A stretch of DNA of 64,000 nt. Origin: Rhodanobacter denitrificans. GTDB lineage: Bacteria > Pseudomonadota > Gammaproteobacteria > Xanthomonadales > Rhodanobacteraceae. Of the stretch, positions 63,378 through 64,000 are shown piece by piece; the first letter of the stretch is position 1; every line of letters starts with the position of its first letter. The notes under the pieces were generated by a model. The model saw only the letters and a program-made list of their open reading frames with translations, ran no database searches and was not told the DNA's origin. Location: the NCBI RefSeq assembly GCF_003335105.1, contig NZ_QFWQ01000003.1, positions 1 to 64,000 of the forward strand, written 5' to 3'. The position numbers and the translations under genes are program-made.

Positions 63378-63411
63378 CCCGATAGAGGGACCGGACCGGT
63401 CGAAAGATTCA
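63378..63411 (-). promoter_or_regulatory. ECF-type promoter, copy 3 (DUF427)
   Basis: Minus strand: TGAATCTTTCG (63401-63411), 13 bases, CTCTATCGGG (63378-63387). It starts nine bases after the stop of the AraC-type gene. Confidence 0.7.
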
Positions 63412-63419
63412 ACGAAGTT

Positions 63420-64000
63420 TCAAAGCGACCGCGAGACACCCGGCGAGTTTCCGTGAAGGCGTTTGAAGGCGCGGCTGAAGGCTGCCTCTGTCGCATAGCC
63501 GGCGATCACCGCCGCTTCGGCCACGCTGACGCCGCGCTCGGCCAGCGCCGACTTCGCCTGTTGCATGCGCAGGCCGGTGACATACCCCATCGGGGTGGCT
63601 CCGGTCGAATGGGCAAATCGCCGGGCGAACGCTGCCCGCGACAGATGCACCCTGTCGGCGAGCATCGCCACCGTCCAGGGTTGCTGCGGATCCCGATGGA
63701 TGGCCAGCAACGCCGGGCCGAGATGCGGATCGAAAATCGCGGTCAGCAGCCCCTGGGCGACCGTACCGGCGGCCAGGCACTGCCGCAGCGCATACATGAA
63801 CAGCGCATCGGAAAGCTTGTCCATCAATGTCATGGCGCCGGGACCGTTCGACTCGGCCTCGGCGACGATCAGCTGCAGCAGGGCCGCCGGAGCGCCGGAA
63901 TCGCCGTCGCCCGGCTGCGGATCGTGCCGAAGCAGCAGCTGCGCCGGCAGCGACGCCAGCAACACTTCCGACAATGGCGAGTCGAACTCGAAGTAGCCGC
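63420..64000 (-). CDS. AraC-family regulator, C-terminal part (5' end outside window)
   Basis: The frame is open to the window edge (GYFEFDSPLSEVLLASLPAQ near the edge), so the gene begins to the right. The cupin-type N-terminal part (LLARHDPQPGD-type) is followed by two helix-turn-helix motifs: TVAMLADRVHLSRAAFARRF and SVAEAAVIAGYATEAAFSRA. It is the kind of AraC regulator with an AraC-binding-like cupin domain. Target unknown. Confidence 0.88.
   Translation of the reverse strand, partial: GYFEFDSPLSEVLLASLPAQLLLRHDPQPGDGDSGAPAALLQLIVAEAESNGPGAMTLMDKLSDALFMYALRQCLAAGTVAQGLLTAIFDPHLGPALLAIHRDPQQPWTVAMLADRVHLSRAAFARRFAHSTGATPMGYVTGLRMQQAKSALAERGVSVAEAAVIAGYATEAAFSRAFKRLHGNSPGVSRSL

Overview
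The window is high-GC DNA with short intergenic gaps, many four-base ATGA gene overlaps and several TonB-dependent receptors. Its gene content (lexA-imuA-imuB-dnaE2 cassette, arsenosugar genes, czc and mer-type metal resistance, M56/BlaI pair) fits a gammaproteobacterium of the Xanthomonadales, most likely Rhodanobacteraceae (Rhodanobacter, Dyella or Luteibacter type). The taxonomy is inferred from gene content and style; no rRNA or tRNA was seen.

Bases 1-18.3 kb form a metal-resistance island that looks like the right part of a Tn3-family transposon. It holds a partial MFS gene, merR/merT/merP without merA, a Cys-rich GDCCVxC protein, a czcI-like gene plus czcCBA and a PII-like gene, two CDF exporters, and a minus-strand lead-type operon (CDF, cytochrome c-FTR1 fusion, CDF, PAP2 phosphatase) facing a PbrR/CadR-like regulator across a MerR-type promoter. 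It ends in tnpC, tnpA and a candidate terminal inverted repeat. The repeat abuts a hydrolase gene that lacks its 5' part.

Bases 18.3-38.7 kb are a patchwork of small accessory genes and relics. They include a truncated hydrolase, an NmrA-like reductase, a Cys-nucleophile hydrolase, a SIR2-like relic, DUF3237, an SDR, a sigma factor with a SnoaL-like tail, an aldehyde dehydrogenase remnant fused to an IS3 orfA remnant, a heptamer tandem repeat, a four-gene TonB receptor/HupE/TPR/DUF4331 operon, a hydrolase with two frameshifts, a membrane S41-like protease, a secreted NTF2-like protein, and a BlaR-like/BlaI-like pair facing a serine hydrolase over two BlaI-type operators. A short dyad repeat, CGATNA-N7-TNATCG, occurs five times in the gaps of this region, four of them at convergent gene ends.

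Bases 38.7-44.6 kb are a mutagenesis cassette, lexA-imuA-imuB-dnaE2, behind a perfect 9+2+9 dyad that contains the lexA ribosome binding site. Bases 45.0-52.6 kb are an operon for uptake and processing of peptides, probably cell-wall or D-amino-acid peptides: TonB receptor, serine hydrolase, enolase-superfamily epimerase, POT transporter and RpiR regulator.

Bases 52.8-64.0 kb are all on the minus strand. They carry bufferin biosynthesis (bufA1-bufB-bufC-doxX), an ECF sigma factor, a TVP38/disulfide-reductase fusion, and an arsenosugar-type set (arsS, arsM, two glycosyltransferases, PiT phosphate transporter). Three near-identical promoters with fixed spacing precede bufA1, the sigma gene and a DUF427 gene. 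They suggest an ECF regulon that links copper-buffering peptides with arsenic and thiol-redox chemistry.
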